Origin: Sphingobacteriales bacterium
GTDB taxonomy: Bacteria; Bacteroidota; Bacteroidia; Chitinophagales; Chitinophagaceae
NCBI GenBank assembly: GCA_024642285.1
Contig: JAHEBJ010000014.1
Span: forward strand, 1 to 42,352
Direction: 5' to 3'
DNA: 42,352 nucleotides
The notes beneath the pieces were generated by a model. It did not search any database, was not told the origin of the DNA, and saw only the letters and a list, made by a program, of their open reading frames with translations. The position numbers and the translations under genes were made by a program. Positions 16,955 through 26,661 of the stretch are shown here, in pieces (the stretch's first letter is position 1; each line of letters begins with the position of its first letter).

Positions 16955-18307
16955 CTATCTCAACACCATCTGCCTGTCTGCATCCAGTTTTATCAACACA
17001 AAAATTAAAATAGTAAACGTAAGTAATGACGAACCTCCATAACTCATCAGCGGTAATGTGATTCCGATAACCGGTGCCAGCCCAACGGTAACACAAATAT
17101 TAACAGCCACATGAAAAAACATGATGCCTGCTACTGAGTACGCATATACACGACTGAATGTACTTCGCTGCCGTTCGGCAATGCGTACGATCCGTAACAG
17201 GAAAATCATATACAGCAGCATGAGCAAACCACTGCCAAGGAAACCAAAGTTTTCTCCTACAGAGGTAAAAATAAAATCGGTGTGTTGCTCCGGAACAAAA
17301 TCGCCACGGGTTTGTGTGCCCTTTAAAAACCCTTTTCCTAAAAATCCCCCGGAGCCTATCGCAATTTTTGATTGCTTTACATTGTAATTCTGCTGATCAC
17401 TTTTCTTTTGTTTAAGTTTTTCTTCTTCGGCTGCAGTAAGGTTGGATGTTGTTTCCTCTGCAAAAGGATTATCAACCCCAACCATACTAAATATTCTATC
17501 GGCTTGGTAGGGTTTAAAAACATTTTTAAAAGTAAATGGAACAACAAGCCCAACAAACAGTGAACTGAATGCCCATACCGCAATGATAACCGTTAGTAAC
17601 TTATTGCTCCGTCTTATTTGCCGCCGGTTAAAATAAACAGCTAAAACCGCCAATACAAGAAAAGCAATTAACAATGTTTTAGTGCTGAACAAAAGCGATA
17701 CCACCAGCAACACCGCCATAGAAACACCCGCAATTAAATAGCCCGGTGGTAATCCTTCACGATACATGGGAATTAAAAAGGAAAAATATACCAAAGCCAA
17801 ACCGGTTTCTCCCTGGAGTATAGACAATGCTGCAGGCGTAAAGGCAATAGCCGCAGCAATCATTTGACTTTTAGGTTTCTTAAAATCAGTTTCGGGCATG
17901 GAGAGATACTTGGATAGCGCCAGCGCCGTAAATATTTTACAGAGCTCTACTGGTTGCAGGTTCATAAATCCAAGAGGAATCCAGCTTTTAGAACCCTTTA
18001 TCTCTTTACCAACGACAAAGGTGGCCAGTATCAACAGTATCCCTGTTAAATAGGAAATATTTGATGTGGCAGTAAAGAGCTTGCTATCGGTTAACAAAAT
18101 AAAGACGGCTACAACTGCGCAGGCTGCAAAAAAGAAAAGCTGTTTACTGTAATTCTTTTTAAAGCCAACCAATGTACGCATGAAATCGTCGCTGCTTTTA
18201 TACTCTACAGAGTAAATACAAATGATCCCAAATATCACAATGATAGCATAAAGCCAAACCATCAGCCAGTCAACTCCTTTTGATATGGTGGGATTATTGT
18301 GGTTCAT
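16955..18307 (-). CDS. rodA: Peptidoglycan glycosyltransferase RodA (SEDS family)
   Basis: RodA polymerises lipid II into glycan strands during cell elongation, as a complex with PBP2. The 450-residue protein is almost entirely transmembrane. Motifs include the PVELCKIF loop, QGETGLALVY, KIAIGSGGFLGKGFLKGTQ, the catalytic aspartate in PEQHTDFIFTSVGE, and the closing GITLPLMSYGGSSLL. It is longer than E. coli RodA (about 370). Part of the excess is a charged insertion in the large outer loop just before IAIGSGG, containing a run of Glu and Lys (AAEEEKLKQKKSDQQ). It follows mrdA after 93 bp. Confidence 0.96.
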   Translation of the reverse strand: MNHNNPTISKGVDWLMVWLYAIIVIFGIICIYSVEYKSSDDFMRTLVGFKKNYSKQLFFFAACAVVAVFILLTDSKLFTATSNISYLTGILLILATFVVGKEIKGSKSWIPLGFMNLQPVELCKIFTALALSKYLSMPETDFKKPKSQMIAAAIAFTPAALSILQGETGLALVYFSFLIPMYREGLPPGYLIAGVSMAVLLVVSLLFSTKTLLIAFLVLAVLAVYFNRRQIRRSNKLLTVIIAVWAFSSLFVGLVVPFTFKNVFKPYQADRIFSMVGVDNPFAEETTSNLTAAEEEKLKQKKSDQQNYNVKQSKIAIGSGGFLGKGFLKGTQTRGDFVPEQHTDFIFTSVGENFGFLGSGLLMLLYMIFLLRIVRIAERQRSTFSRVYAYSVAGIMFFHVAVNICVTVGLAPVIGITLPLMSYGGSSLLTFTILIFVLIKLDADRQMVLR

Positions 18308-18400
18308 AAATTTGAAGGCGAATTGTTAGTTGGAAGTGATCTTTTCAAATCAAGAAATCTCCTCTCCACTAATCTCAGTTAACAAATAATTATTAACACC

Positions 18401-20533
18401 CTACCTGAGCGTATCTCTCAACTCCGGTTTTTTCTTTTCGTTTGGCAAGATCGCATCTGTATTAAATTTTATTTTAGCATCGCTGTCTTCTTTTTTCTTT
18501 TGTTCTTTTTTCAGTTCCTCTTTTTCTCTTTTTAACTGATCCAGTATTTCCTGCTCATCAGTGGCATCCAGTTCCATCGTATCCCTTATCAATTTGATAT
18601 ATCCTTTTGCCAGTAAATAAGCAGAATCTTTTCGATGCAACATGGAATCCACAGTTCTCATTTCACTATAAATACGTGGCGGTATCAAATTCAATTTTTC
18701 AAACTTCTCCACAATGGCCTCCCTGTTTTTTGCAATGGTATCATTCAAATACTTTTCAATCATCAGGCCAACAATGGGAGCTGCATAGGTACCTCCAAAA
18801 CGGCCGCTGTTTTCTACCACACACATGATGGCGATCTTTGGATTATCTCTGGGAGCAAATCCGCAGAAGAAAGCATGGTTGGGTTGTTTAACACCACGAT
18901 AATAATTTTCCACGGTTCCGGTTTTTCCGCAAATGGCAATGCCGGGTACTTTTGCTCCGCCGCCGGTTCCGCGGTCAACAACATCCTGCATACCCTGATG
19001 CACCACATCAAAAATGCTATCAGGAATATCTACTGCATTGTGTTTTTCTTTAAACTTAGACAGCATATCAAAGGTGTCGCCGCCTTCAATTGAATCTACA
19101 AGATGAGGAGTTTTATACCAGCCTTTATTGGCGATGTAGGCCATTTCGTTTGCTGTTTGTATTGGTGTTGTTAATACCTCACCCTGCCCGATACTCACCG
19201 ACCTGAACGTACAATAATTCCAACGGCTCTGCCCATAAACTTTATTAAAATATTTTGGCGTGGGAATATTTCCGCTGCTCTCCCAGGGAACATCAATACC
19301 TAATTTATGCCCTAAACCAAACGCATACATATACCTGTCCCAAACGGCTAGGCTGCTGTCAATATTCGGATACTTGGGATTATTGATTACCCGCTGCATT
19401 ACGGTGGCAAAATATGTATTGTCCGACATTCGGATGGCATTCAACAAATCGAAAGTTCCATAATCAAGACAACGCATGGGCTTGCCTGAACCGCAGCCGT
19501 AAAAAGCTCCCGAACAGGAAATTCTGAAATCTGTTGTAATAACTCCTTCATGCAAACCAACCAATGCCTGTAAGGTTTTAAATGTAGAGCCCGGCGAATA
19601 AGTAGCACTAACCGAACGGTTATATAATGGTTTGGCCGGACTCAGCAACAATTCTGCGTAATGTTTTCTTCTTTCGGCACCGGTTAATAATTTAGGTTGA
19701 TAGGTAGGACTGCTGATCATCGCCAAAATGCCACCTGTTTTTGGATCGATTGCAACAATAGAACCCAATTTATTCTGCATTAATTTTTCGCCCAGTGCCT
19801 GCAGGTCTATATCAATTGATGTGTACATATTTTGTCCTGCAATGGCAGCGGTATCAAATTTTCCATCTTCCAGTCTGTCGGTCAAACGGTTTTTATTATC
19901 TCTTTTCCAAAATTCAATACCACGTTGCCCCATCAATACTTTTTCATAAGTACGTTCCAGTCCGGCACGGCCAATATAATCGCCCATTACATAGCCTTCA
20001 TATTTTGGGCTTTTCAAAATATTAGAATCTACTTCACCCAGATAACCAAAAATATTTCCGCCTGCGTCAAATGGATAGTCACGTACCGAACGTTCCTGTA
20101 AAAAATAACCTGGAGCAAGCTTATACATGTTCTCATTGAGCTTGGCCATTTTCTCATTGCTGAGTAGTGGCTCAAAAACCGAAGCCCGGTAACTTTTATT
20201 TTTTATAATTGCAGTGATGATCCGCTTGTGAAATTCTGTTGAATCAATATCAAGAATACGGCAAAGTGTGGCAGTATCCGTGTCTCTTATCTTTCCGGGA
20301 ATCACCATCAGGTCGTAAATAACGGTGTTTTGTAAAATGGATTTTCCATTCCGGTCGAATACAATTCCACGGTCGGGATAAATTACTTTACGGAATGTTC
20401 CCTGCCCTTCGGCCATTAATTTATACCGGGATGAAAATAACTGGAGGTTGATCAACTGCGCAAAAATGATCACAAACATGCCGATAAAGACGAGGCTGAT
20501 CACATTTTTTCTAGATTGATTAAATACAGGCAA
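18401..20533 (-). CDS. mrdA: Penicillin-binding protein 2 (elongation transpeptidase)
   Basis: This class B PBP crosslinks peptidoglycan with RodA. The 710 residues begin with a membrane anchor (about 10-32). The pedestal domain (about 45-235) contains PDRGIVFDRNG and GRAGLERTYEKVL. The transpeptidase domain has all catalytic motifs: S316-TFK, S370-DN and K537-TG. Cys340, Cys347 and Cys355 cluster near the active site, where a metal site has been described for some PBP2 proteins. After the domain ends near residue 610 there is a charged tail rich in Lys and Glu (KREKEELKKEQKKKEDSD), probably a coiled coil or disordered. mreD is 65 bp upstream. Confidence 0.96.
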   Translation of the reverse strand: MPVFNQSRKNVISLVFIGMFVIIFAQLINLQLFSSRYKLMAEGQGTFRKVIYPDRGIVFDRNGKSILQNTVIYDLMVIPGKIRDTDTATLCRILDIDSTEFHKRIITAIIKNKSYRASVFEPLLSNEKMAKLNENMYKLAPGYFLQERSVRDYPFDAGGNIFGYLGEVDSNILKSPKYEGYVMGDYIGRAGLERTYEKVLMGQRGIEFWKRDNKNRLTDRLEDGKFDTAAIAGQNMYTSIDIDLQALGEKLMQNKLGSIVAIDPKTGGILAMISSPTYQPKLLTGAERRKHYAELLLSPAKPLYNRSVSATYSPGSTFKTLQALVGLHEGVITTDFRISCSGAFYGCGSGKPMRCLDYGTFDLLNAIRMSDNTYFATVMQRVINNPKYPNIDSSLAVWDRYMYAFGLGHKLGIDVPWESSGNIPTPKYFNKVYGQSRWNYCTFRSVSIGQGEVLTTPIQTANEMAYIANKGWYKTPHLVDSIEGGDTFDMLSKFKEKHNAVDIPDSIFDVVHQGMQDVVDRGTGGGAKVPGIAICGKTGTVENYYRGVKQPNHAFFCGFAPRDNPKIAIMCVVENSGRFGGTYAAPIVGLMIEKYLNDTIAKNREAIVEKFEKLNLIPPRIYSEMRTVDSMLHRKDSAYLLAKGYIKLIRDTMELDATDEQEILDQLKREKEELKKEQKKKEDSDAKIKFNTDAILPNEKKKPELRDTLR

Positions 20534-20598
20534 TTTTCAGTTGATAGTTAATTGTTAAAAGATAGGTGTTTATAACAAGTCCTTGTTCTCTAAAGTTG

Positions 20599-21132
20599 TT
20601 AAACCGTATTCGTTCGGAATTTTTGCTTGCGTGCAAACATCAATTCAGTAATAATGATCAATAATAAACTTAATACGGATGACAACAATGTTTTTACAAG
20701 GAAGTACCAGATATTTCCAAACTGCCAGGCTTCCAGCAAAAAAAGCCAGCTGTGATGAATAAAAGTAAGGACGCCGGTAAAGATAAGATAGGGTGCGATG
20801 CCCCCCATGCTTTTGAAAGAGGGTTCGTCATAGTTACTGTCGGCACCTTCCTGGGGAATTAAAAGGTTGATCAAATAGGGTCTTATATACGCAATCATTA
20901 CACATGCTGCTGTATGAAAACCGGGGTGATGCCGGAAACTGTCGAGCGTTATACCAAGTGCAAACGCAATCAACATTTGTTGCGTACGCCCCATATTAAA
21001 GGGCAGCCATAGAATAAAAAGAAAATAGATATACGGGGTCACCATCTGGTGCACATGAACTTTATCCAATACAAAAACCTGCACCCCAATAAACATGGCA
21101 AACCGGAAAATATATTTTAATAATGTACTCAT
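20599..21132 (-). CDS. mreD: Rod shape-determining protein MreD
   Basis: MreD is a small inner-membrane protein of the elongation complex. It has 177 residues and five or so hydrophobic helices, for example YIYFLFILWLPFNMG and MLIAFALGITLDSFRHHPGF. The G-x-x-x-D in the latter and the overall pattern match MreD, although the family is poorly conserved. Position supports the call: it starts 14 bp after mreC and precedes mrdA. The last residues are basic (ARKQKFRTNTV). Confidence 0.85.
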   Translation of the reverse strand: MSTLLKYIFRFAMFIGVQVFVLDKVHVHQMVTPYIYFLFILWLPFNMGRTQQMLIAFALGITLDSFRHHPGFHTAACVMIAYIRPYLINLLIPQEGADSNYDEPSFKSMGGIAPYLIFTGVLTFIHHSWLFLLEAWQFGNIWYFLVKTLLSSVLSLLLIIITELMFARKQKFRTNTV

Positions 21133-21146
21133 GAACGATTAAAAAT

Positions 21147-22004
21147 CTATTGCGTTTTCTGCTTTACTTTTTCCAGAATGGTTTTTATATTTTCTGCCTG
21201 GTTGTTTTCAATGGCATACACAAACTCCAGGTTATAAAAATTAGCCGCTGTTTTAAATTTAATTAAAAAATTGTTGGTACTTTTATCTCCCTTAACCTCC
21301 TGCACAATTCCTATCAACATACCTTTGGGAATACTGGTGCTGAACCCGCTGGAAATAATGGTATCGCCTTTTGATACTTTAGCACTTTTAGGAATTCCGC
21401 TGAGCGAAATAATATTAGGTGTTTTTCCATCCCAATTCAGGGTGCCGGTTTCGCCTCCTTTTAATAATTTTCCGCTCAGATGACTGTCTTTGTGCAGCAG
21501 GCTCATCACTACAGCAAAATCGGGACTGACTTCCGTAACCACTCCAACCACACCTCTATTGGGATCAATAATTCCCATTCCTTCTTTTACATTTTGCGAA
21601 GCTCCCCTGCCCAGCACAATAAAATTGTTTTGAGCAACTATTGAATTGTAAACTACTTTGGAAGGATAGTACCGGTATTTACGGAACTGCTCTATAGAAT
21701 CTACTTTTATAGTATCAATAGCTAAGTGGCTGCTAGTATCGGGCAATTCAAAATCGGCTTTTAATTTATTATATAATTTTTCATTGGCTGCAACCAGCGA
21801 GTCATTTGTTTTCTTGAGTTGAAAATAATATGCAACATTGCTGTACTGTTCATTTATTTTTCCGGTAAACTGGTTTGCTGTTTTGCTGAAGATGGCTTTA
21901 TGATACCTGCTGTAATAAACAATTAAATAGATACTGAAACCCTGCAACACCAGAAACAGGATAACATTAAAATACCGGCGAATGAAAAGAAAGATGTTAC
22001 GCAC
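21147..22004 (-). CDS. mreC: Rod shape-determining protein MreC
   Basis: MreC is a membrane-anchored periplasmic scaffold that activates PBP2-RodA. The protein has 285 residues. One helix lies at about residues 11-29 and a coiled coil follows (about 55-90, LKKTNDSLVAANEKLYNKL). The double beta-barrel domain begins near residue 105 and shows the family motifs FIVLGRGASQNVKEGMGI, GVVGVVTEVSP and KGDTIISSGFSTSIPKGMLIG. It is 83 bp from mreB, with a hairpin in between, and 14 bp from mreD. Confidence 0.94.
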   Translation of the reverse strand: MRNIFLFIRRYFNVILFLVLQGFSIYLIVYYSRYHKAIFSKTANQFTGKINEQYSNVAYYFQLKKTNDSLVAANEKLYNKLKADFELPDTSSHLAIDTIKVDSIEQFRKYRYYPSKVVYNSIVAQNNFIVLGRGASQNVKEGMGIIDPNRGVVGVVTEVSPDFAVVMSLLHKDSHLSGKLLKGGETGTLNWDGKTPNIISLSGIPKSAKVSKGDTIISSGFSTSIPKGMLIGIVQEVKGDKSTNNFLIKFKTAANFYNLEFVYAIENNQAENIKTILEKVKQKTQ

Positions 22005-22030
22005 AAGGGGGAAATATTTAATATCAAAAC

Positions 22031-22067
22031 TCTAAATTCGAAAAGGACTTCCGTTTTAGAATTTAGA
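22031..22067 (-). other. Hairpin between mreB and mreC
   Basis: TCTAAATTC (22031-22039) and GAATTTAGA (22059-22067) are perfect inverted repeats of 9 bp. The inner sequences AAAAGGA and TCCGTTTT extend the pairing imperfectly. There is no run of T in the transcribed direction, so it may modulate mRNA stability rather than stop transcription. Confidence 0.5.
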
Positions 22068-22087
22068 ATTTCTAATTTCGAATAAAT

Positions 22088-23113
22088 CTATCTCATTACA
22101 AAAGGATACCTGTCATAATGTTTTAAAGCGATTCCGGTTCCTCGTACTACACTCTTCAACGGATCATCTGCCACATGCACCGGCAATTTTATTTTTGCAT
22201 TCAATCTCTTATCTAATCCCCGCAACAACGCACCGCCGCCGGTTATATACAAACCTCTGCGGTAAATATCCGATGCAAGTTCGGGTGGCGTTGTTTCCAA
22301 TGCTTTCAAGATCGCTTCTTCTATTTTGAAAATACTTTTGTCCAATGCTTCAGCAACTTCCTGATAACTTACCATAACCTGTTTTGGAATACCGGTAACA
22401 AGATCACGTCCATTTACGGGAATATCATCTGGCGGATTATCCAGATCTTTCATTGCAGCACCCACCTGAATTTTAATTTGCTCTGCAGTACGTTCACCAA
22501 TTAATAAACTGTGGTAACGACGCAGTGCTTCCATAATATCTGCAGTAAATTCATCGCCGGCAATACGAATACTTTGATCGCAAACTATTCCTGCTAATGC
22601 AATTACTGTAATACCTGTGGTTCCTCCTCCAATATCAATGATCATATTTCCTACGGGTTCCTCCACATCAATTCCAATTCCTAAAGCAGCCGCCATGGGT
22701 TCGTGAATTAAATAAACTTCTTTTGCGCCAGCTTGTTCAGCACTATCTCGTACGGCACGTTTTTCAACTTCGGTAATACTGCTTGGTATGCAAATCATCA
22801 TACGCCAGCTTGGTGCAAACAATGGTTTTTTGGGATAAATGAGTTTGATCATTTCACGGATCATTAACTCGGCGGCATTAAAGTCAGCAATTACGCCGTC
22901 TTTCAGCGGACGAACAGTGCGGATGCTTTCGTGGGTTTTTTCATGCATCATCAATGCTTTTTTACCCACCGCTAAAATATTTTTCGGATTATTTCTGTCT
23001 AATGCAACAATTGAAGGTTCATTTACTACAATTTCGTCGTTATGAATGATGAGGGTGTTTGCCGTACCTAAATCAATTGCTATTTCTTGTGTAAAAAAGT
23101 TAAAAAGGCCCAT
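22088..23113 (-). CDS. mreB: Rod shape-determining actin homologue MreB
   Basis: MreB is a cytoplasmic, membrane-bound actin-like ATPase whose filaments guide cell-wall elongation. The 341 residues show the N-terminal membrane-binding MGLFNFF, phosphate-1 IAIDLGTANT (11-20), phosphate-2 IIDIGGGTTGITVIA, and the adenosine motif ITGGGALLRGLDKRL. VRPLKDGVIADF and EPMAAALGIGI are strongly conserved MreB blocks. It is the first gene of the mreBCD-mrdA-rodA group. The 226 bp upstream, up to purD, are AT-rich and hold no gene. A weak -7-like sequence is visible on the - strand near 23326. Confidence 0.97.
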   Translation of the reverse strand: MGLFNFFTQEIAIDLGTANTLIIHNDEIVVNEPSIVALDRNNPKNILAVGKKALMMHEKTHESIRTVRPLKDGVIADFNAAELMIREMIKLIYPKKPLFAPSWRMMICIPSSITEVEKRAVRDSAEQAGAKEVYLIHEPMAAALGIGIDVEEPVGNMIIDIGGGTTGITVIALAGIVCDQSIRIAGDEFTADIMEALRRYHSLLIGERTAEQIKIQVGAAMKDLDNPPDDIPVNGRDLVTGIPKQVMVSYQEVAEALDKSIFKIEEAILKALETTPPELASDIYRRGLYITGGGALLRGLDKRLNAKIKLPVHVADDPLKSVVRGTGIALKHYDRYPFVMR

Positions 23114-23339
23114 ATTTTGTCGTGTGAAAAAGAATTTAAATCAATGCCAGCAAAGTTGGTGGAAAATAATTGAATTAACAACCGCAATTTCTTTATTTTT
23201 CAACATTTTACAGAAACTTTTGCAAACGCTTCTTTTCAGCAAAGATCAGCAACGATGCAGGTTTACTAACTTATTAAGCAACGCAGATTTTTTGATTTTA
23301 TTTTTCAAGTGGGTAAAAACAAATTATTTGAGCGTAGAA

Positions 23340-24626
23340 TTACCTGTTGGAAAATTCGTACCCGATATCGGAACGAAAATACATCCCTTCAAAATCCAGT
23401 TGCTCCATGATATAGTTTGATAACTCAACTGCCTCCGGAATATCAGCACCATAGGAGGTTACAGCCAAAACCCTTCCGCCATTGGTAACAATATCATCTC
23501 CCACTTTTTTTGTACCCGAATGAAAAATAATGCTGTCTTCCAGTGTCGAATCCTGCAATCCCCTGATTATTTTTCCTTTCTCATAATCACCCGGGTAACC
23601 ACCACTCACTGCAACAACAGTAGCAACTGCCCGTTGATCAAATTCAATCTTTACTTCGTTCAGTCTCTGTTCGGCAGTGGCCAGTAACAATTCCACCAGG
23701 TCATTTTTAATACGTGGTATCACCACTTCTGTTTCCGGATCACCCAGACGGCAATTGTATTCGATCACTTTCGGTTCGCCGTTATCATTCATCAAACCTA
23801 AGAATATGATCCCTTTATAAACCTGTTTGTCTTTCTTCAATCCGGTAATGGTTGGTTCAATTATTCTTTCTTTTACTTTTTTCATAAATGCCGCATCCAC
23901 AAATGGCAACGGACTAACAGCCCCCATTCCGCCTGTATTCAGTCCTGCATCTGCTTCTCCTACCCTTTTATAATCCTTCGCCTCGGGTAACAAAACATAA
24001 TTTTCTCCATCGGTTAAAACGAATACACTTAGTTCTATTCCTTTCAAAAATTCCTCTATCACCACTTTCTTTCCGGCTTCTCCAAATTTGGACTGCAGCA
24101 GCATAAGGTCAAACTCCGACACTGCCTCCAGGTGATTCTGGCAGATCAATACGCCCTTTCCGGCTGCAAGTCCATCAGCCTTTAACACCACCGGAAGTGT
24201 TTGTTTTTTAATGTAGTCAACTCCTTCCAGATATTTGTCGGATGTAAACTCTGCATAGGCAGCGGTAGGAATATTATGCCGCTTCATAAAGTCTTTTGCA
24301 TAAGCTTTACTGCCTTCCAATTGAGATGCAGACTTTGAAGGACCAATAACATGTATATGCTCTAATTCCTTGTCCCCCTTAAAATGATCATAAATACCTT
24401 TTACCAGTGGCTCTTCTGGTCCAACAAAAATCATATCAACTTCATTCTGCAAACAGGCTTTCCCTAATTCATCAAAATCGGAAACAGCAATGTGTAAATT
24501 GGTACCGCACAAAGCTGTACCAGCATTACCCGGTGCGATAAACAAGTGATTACAAAGCTGGCTTTGAGTCAACTTCCAGGCTAACGTATGTTCCCTGCCT
24601 CCGGCGCCAATTAAAAGAATATTCAT
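23340..24626 (-). CDS. purD: Phosphoribosylamine-glycine ligase PurD
   Basis: PurD joins glycine to phosphoribosylamine using ATP, the second step of purine synthesis, in the cytoplasm. The 428-residue length is normal. The N-terminal motif MNILLIGAGGREHTLAW, the ATP-grasp segment VVLKADGLAAGKGV, TGGMGAVSPLP, and the metal-binding EYNCRLGDPETEV are all present. The gene lies between mreB (same strand, 226 bp downstream) and a divergent transporter gene. The shared 212-bp upstream region is AT-rich. The spacing to mreB is large enough for a separate mreB promoter. Confidence 0.97.
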   Translation of the reverse strand: MNILLIGAGGREHTLAWKLTQSQLCNHLFIAPGNAGTALCGTNLHIAVSDFDELGKACLQNEVDMIFVGPEEPLVKGIYDHFKGDKELEHIHVIGPSKSASQLEGSKAYAKDFMKRHNIPTAAYAEFTSDKYLEGVDYIKKQTLPVVLKADGLAAGKGVLICQNHLEAVSEFDLMLLQSKFGEAGKKVVIEEFLKGIELSVFVLTDGENYVLLPEAKDYKRVGEADAGLNTGGMGAVSPLPFVDAAFMKKVKERIIEPTITGLKKDKQVYKGIIFLGLMNDNGEPKVIEYNCRLGDPETEVVIPRIKNDLVELLLATAEQRLNEVKIEFDQRAVATVVAVSGGYPGDYEKGKIIRGLQDSTLEDSIIFHSGTKKVGDDIVTNGGRVLAVTSYGADIPEAVELSNYIMEQLDFEGMYFRSDIGYEFSNR

Positions 24627-24764
24627 TTAATCTTAAATTTTTTAGTTGCCTGCTCTTATGGACTGCGAATTTAAAATTATGGTGCTTGATTTCAATATTT
24701 ATTTATAAACGATGGTTATTTATCCCAAACTGATAACGATTGTTAATTAAATTGATTGCTCAAA

Positions 24765-24797
24765 TTTGTCTGTACTTATCATAATTTTCCTATTTTG
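24765..24797 (+). promoter_or_regulatory. Candidate promoter of the first POT transporter gene
   Basis: TTTG (24765-24768) could be the -33 element. TATTTTG (24791-24797) is one base short of TAnnTTTG. The spacing of 22 nt is slightly long. The leader to the ATG at 24839 would be about 37 nt. Confidence 0.4.
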
Positions 24798-24838
24798 GGC
24801 AACCAAATCAACTTTCAAGCAACTAAAAACTACTTAAC

Positions 24839-26578
24839 ATGAGCGAAACTAATGCGTCTATCAAACATCCGGCAGGGTTGTTTGTACTTTTTTTTACTGA
24901 AATGTGGGAACGTTTCAGCTACTATGGCATGAGAGCTATTTTTACTTTGTATATGACAAAGGCATTATTCATTGATAAGGCAGATGCTTCGAATATTTAT
25001 GGTAGTTATACCGGGCTGGTATATTTAACTCCATTAATAGGCGGCTATGTAGCGGACAGATACTGGGGTAACAGAAAGTCAATTTTTGTTGGTGGATTAC
25101 TGATGGCCATTGGCCAGTTTTTAATGTTCTTCAGTGCAAGTAATTATCAAAACCCAGGATTAAGTATGATTTTCATGTGGTTTGGATTGTCGGGACTTAT
25201 CATAGGCAACGGTTTCTTTAAACCCAATATATCCACCATGGTTGGTCAGCTTTATCCAAGAGGCGATACCAGACTCGACTCTGCTTTCACACTGTTTTAT
25301 ATGGGGATAAACCTAGGTGCATTCTTTTCTCCAATAGTATGCGGAATATTAGGCGACACGGGAAATCCTGGAGATTTCAAATGGGGATTTTTAGCAGCCG
25401 GTATTGGTATGTTGATTGGTATCTTATCCTTTGAGCTGATGAAAAAGAAATACCTCGTTACACCTGAAGGCGAATCGGTTGGTGCTGTTGCTAATAAGAA
25501 AAAAGACGTGGCAGACAAAGCGGCCGCATTAGCTAAAGGTGAGGAAGACACATCTATCGTAGGATCAATTTCAAATAAGAGCATTGTTATCTGGGCACTC
25601 ATTTCTGTGGGACTTATTGCCGTGTTTCATTTTGTAATGGATCAGGACTGGATTGGCTCATGCATCTTCAGCGTTTCAATTGCTGCACCTGGCCTCATAC
25701 TTTCTGACTCATCTTTATCTAAAATAGAGAAGGAAAGAATTGTGGTTATTTTTGTTGCAGCATTTTTCGTTATTTTCTTTTGGGCTGCTTTTGAACAGGC
25801 AGGAGCTTCGCTTACATTTTTTGCCGATGAGCAGATGAATAGAACTGTAAATATTAATACCAGCTATGGTACAGTTTACCTGATTGTAGCAGCACTTGCA
25901 GGCTTGTTGTATTATACGCTCCAGCGAATTATGAATATCCCGAAAGAATTTAAAATACTTTTCAGCGGCATAGGCCTGTATCTCGTATACCTTGTTATTT
26001 CGGGCTATATTTCGTCAAGCTCTTTTGTACTTGCAGATATTCCGGCCTCAACATACAATAGCGTTAATGCAATTTTTATTGTGATACTTGCGCCGGTATT
26101 TGCCGAGCTATGGGGTAAACTTGGCAGCAGAAATCTTGAACCTGCTTCTCCTTACAAGCAGGCACTGGGCCTCCTTTTCCTTTCGCTGGGATATGTTGTA
26201 ATTGCAGTAGGCGTTAAAGGGCTTGAGCCCGGTATTAAAGTTAGTATGATGTGGTTGATTATGCTTTACCTTTTGCATACAATAGGCGAATTGTGTTTAT
26301 CACCAATTGGACTATCGCTGGTTAATAAACTTGCACCGGTGCGGTTTGCATCAGTGCTAATGGGCACCTGGTTTTTGGCAAACGCCACTGCCAATAAATT
26401 TGCAGGTACTTTAAGTGCACTTTACCCCGATGGTGGAAAAGCTACAAAATTTATGGGTTGGGAAATGACCAATTTATATGACTTTTTTATTTTGTTCATA
26501 GTGATGTCTGGCGTAGCATCGCTTATCTTGTTTGTTTTAAGCAAGTGGTTGCTTAAAATGATGCATGGCATCCGTTAA
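24839..26578 (+). CDS. POT-family proton-coupled oligopeptide transporter (copy 1)
   Basis: This inner-membrane symporter of 579 residues should import di- and tripeptides with protons. The proton-coupling motif ExxERFxYYG is intact (E21 to G30, EMWERFSYYG). The PTR2 signature GNGFFKPNIS is at about residues 123-132. The later helix motif FFWAAFEQAGASLT has the acidic residue E319. A charged cytoplasmic loop (about 205-245, with ANKKKDVADKAAALAKGEED) separates the two six-helix bundles. Extra helices account for the length, as in other bacterial POTs. It is the first of three POT genes in a row, and its transcript ends at a terminator before the second. Substrate range cannot be told from sequence. 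Confidence 0.93.
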   Translation: MSETNASIKHPAGLFVLFFTEMWERFSYYGMRAIFTLYMTKALFIDKADASNIYGSYTGLVYLTPLIGGYVADRYWGNRKSIFVGGLLMAIGQFLMFFSASNYQNPGLSMIFMWFGLSGLIIGNGFFKPNISTMVGQLYPRGDTRLDSAFTLFYMGINLGAFFSPIVCGILGDTGNPGDFKWGFLAAGIGMLIGILSFELMKKKYLVTPEGESVGAVANKKKDVADKAAALAKGEEDTSIVGSISNKSIVIWALISVGLIAVFHFVMDQDWIGSCIFSVSIAAPGLILSDSSLSKIEKERIVVIFVAAFFVIFFWAAFEQAGASLTFFADEQMNRTVNINTSYGTVYLIVAALAGLLYYTLQRIMNIPKEFKILFSGIGLYLVYLVISGYISSSSFVLADIPASTYNSVNAIFIVILAPVFAELWGKLGSRNLEPASPYKQALGLLFLSLGYVVIAVGVKGLEPGIKVSMMWLIMLYLLHTIGELCLSPIGLSLVNKLAPVRFASVLMGTWFLANATANKFAGTLSALYPDGGKATKFMGWEMTNLYDFFILFIVMSGVASLILFVLSKWLLKMMHGIR

Positions 26579-26596
26579 AATATTCTGATAATAAGT

Positions 26597-26625
26597 AAAA
26601 GGCGATCTGAGGGTCGCCTTTTTAA
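26597..26625 (+). terminator. Terminator between POT copies 1 and 2
   Basis: AAAAGGCGA (26597-26605) pairs with TCGCCTTTT (26614-26622) in a perfect 9-bp stem with an 8-nt loop, followed by T-rich sequence. It suggests that copy 1 is transcribed separately from copies 2 and 3. Confidence 0.8.
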
Positions 26626-26661
26626 TTTTCTTGATTATCTTACAAAACAAAAAATAACTGT

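Noticed and set aside
18607-20101. Several reading frames of 60-150 codons opposite mrdA
   Set aside because: They are antisense shadows of a long, well-conserved gene and show no recognisable domain or start context.
24627-24838. RNA gene or riboswitch upstream of purD
   Set aside because: The 212 bp are AT-rich with no stable long stem and no recognisable purine aptamer core.
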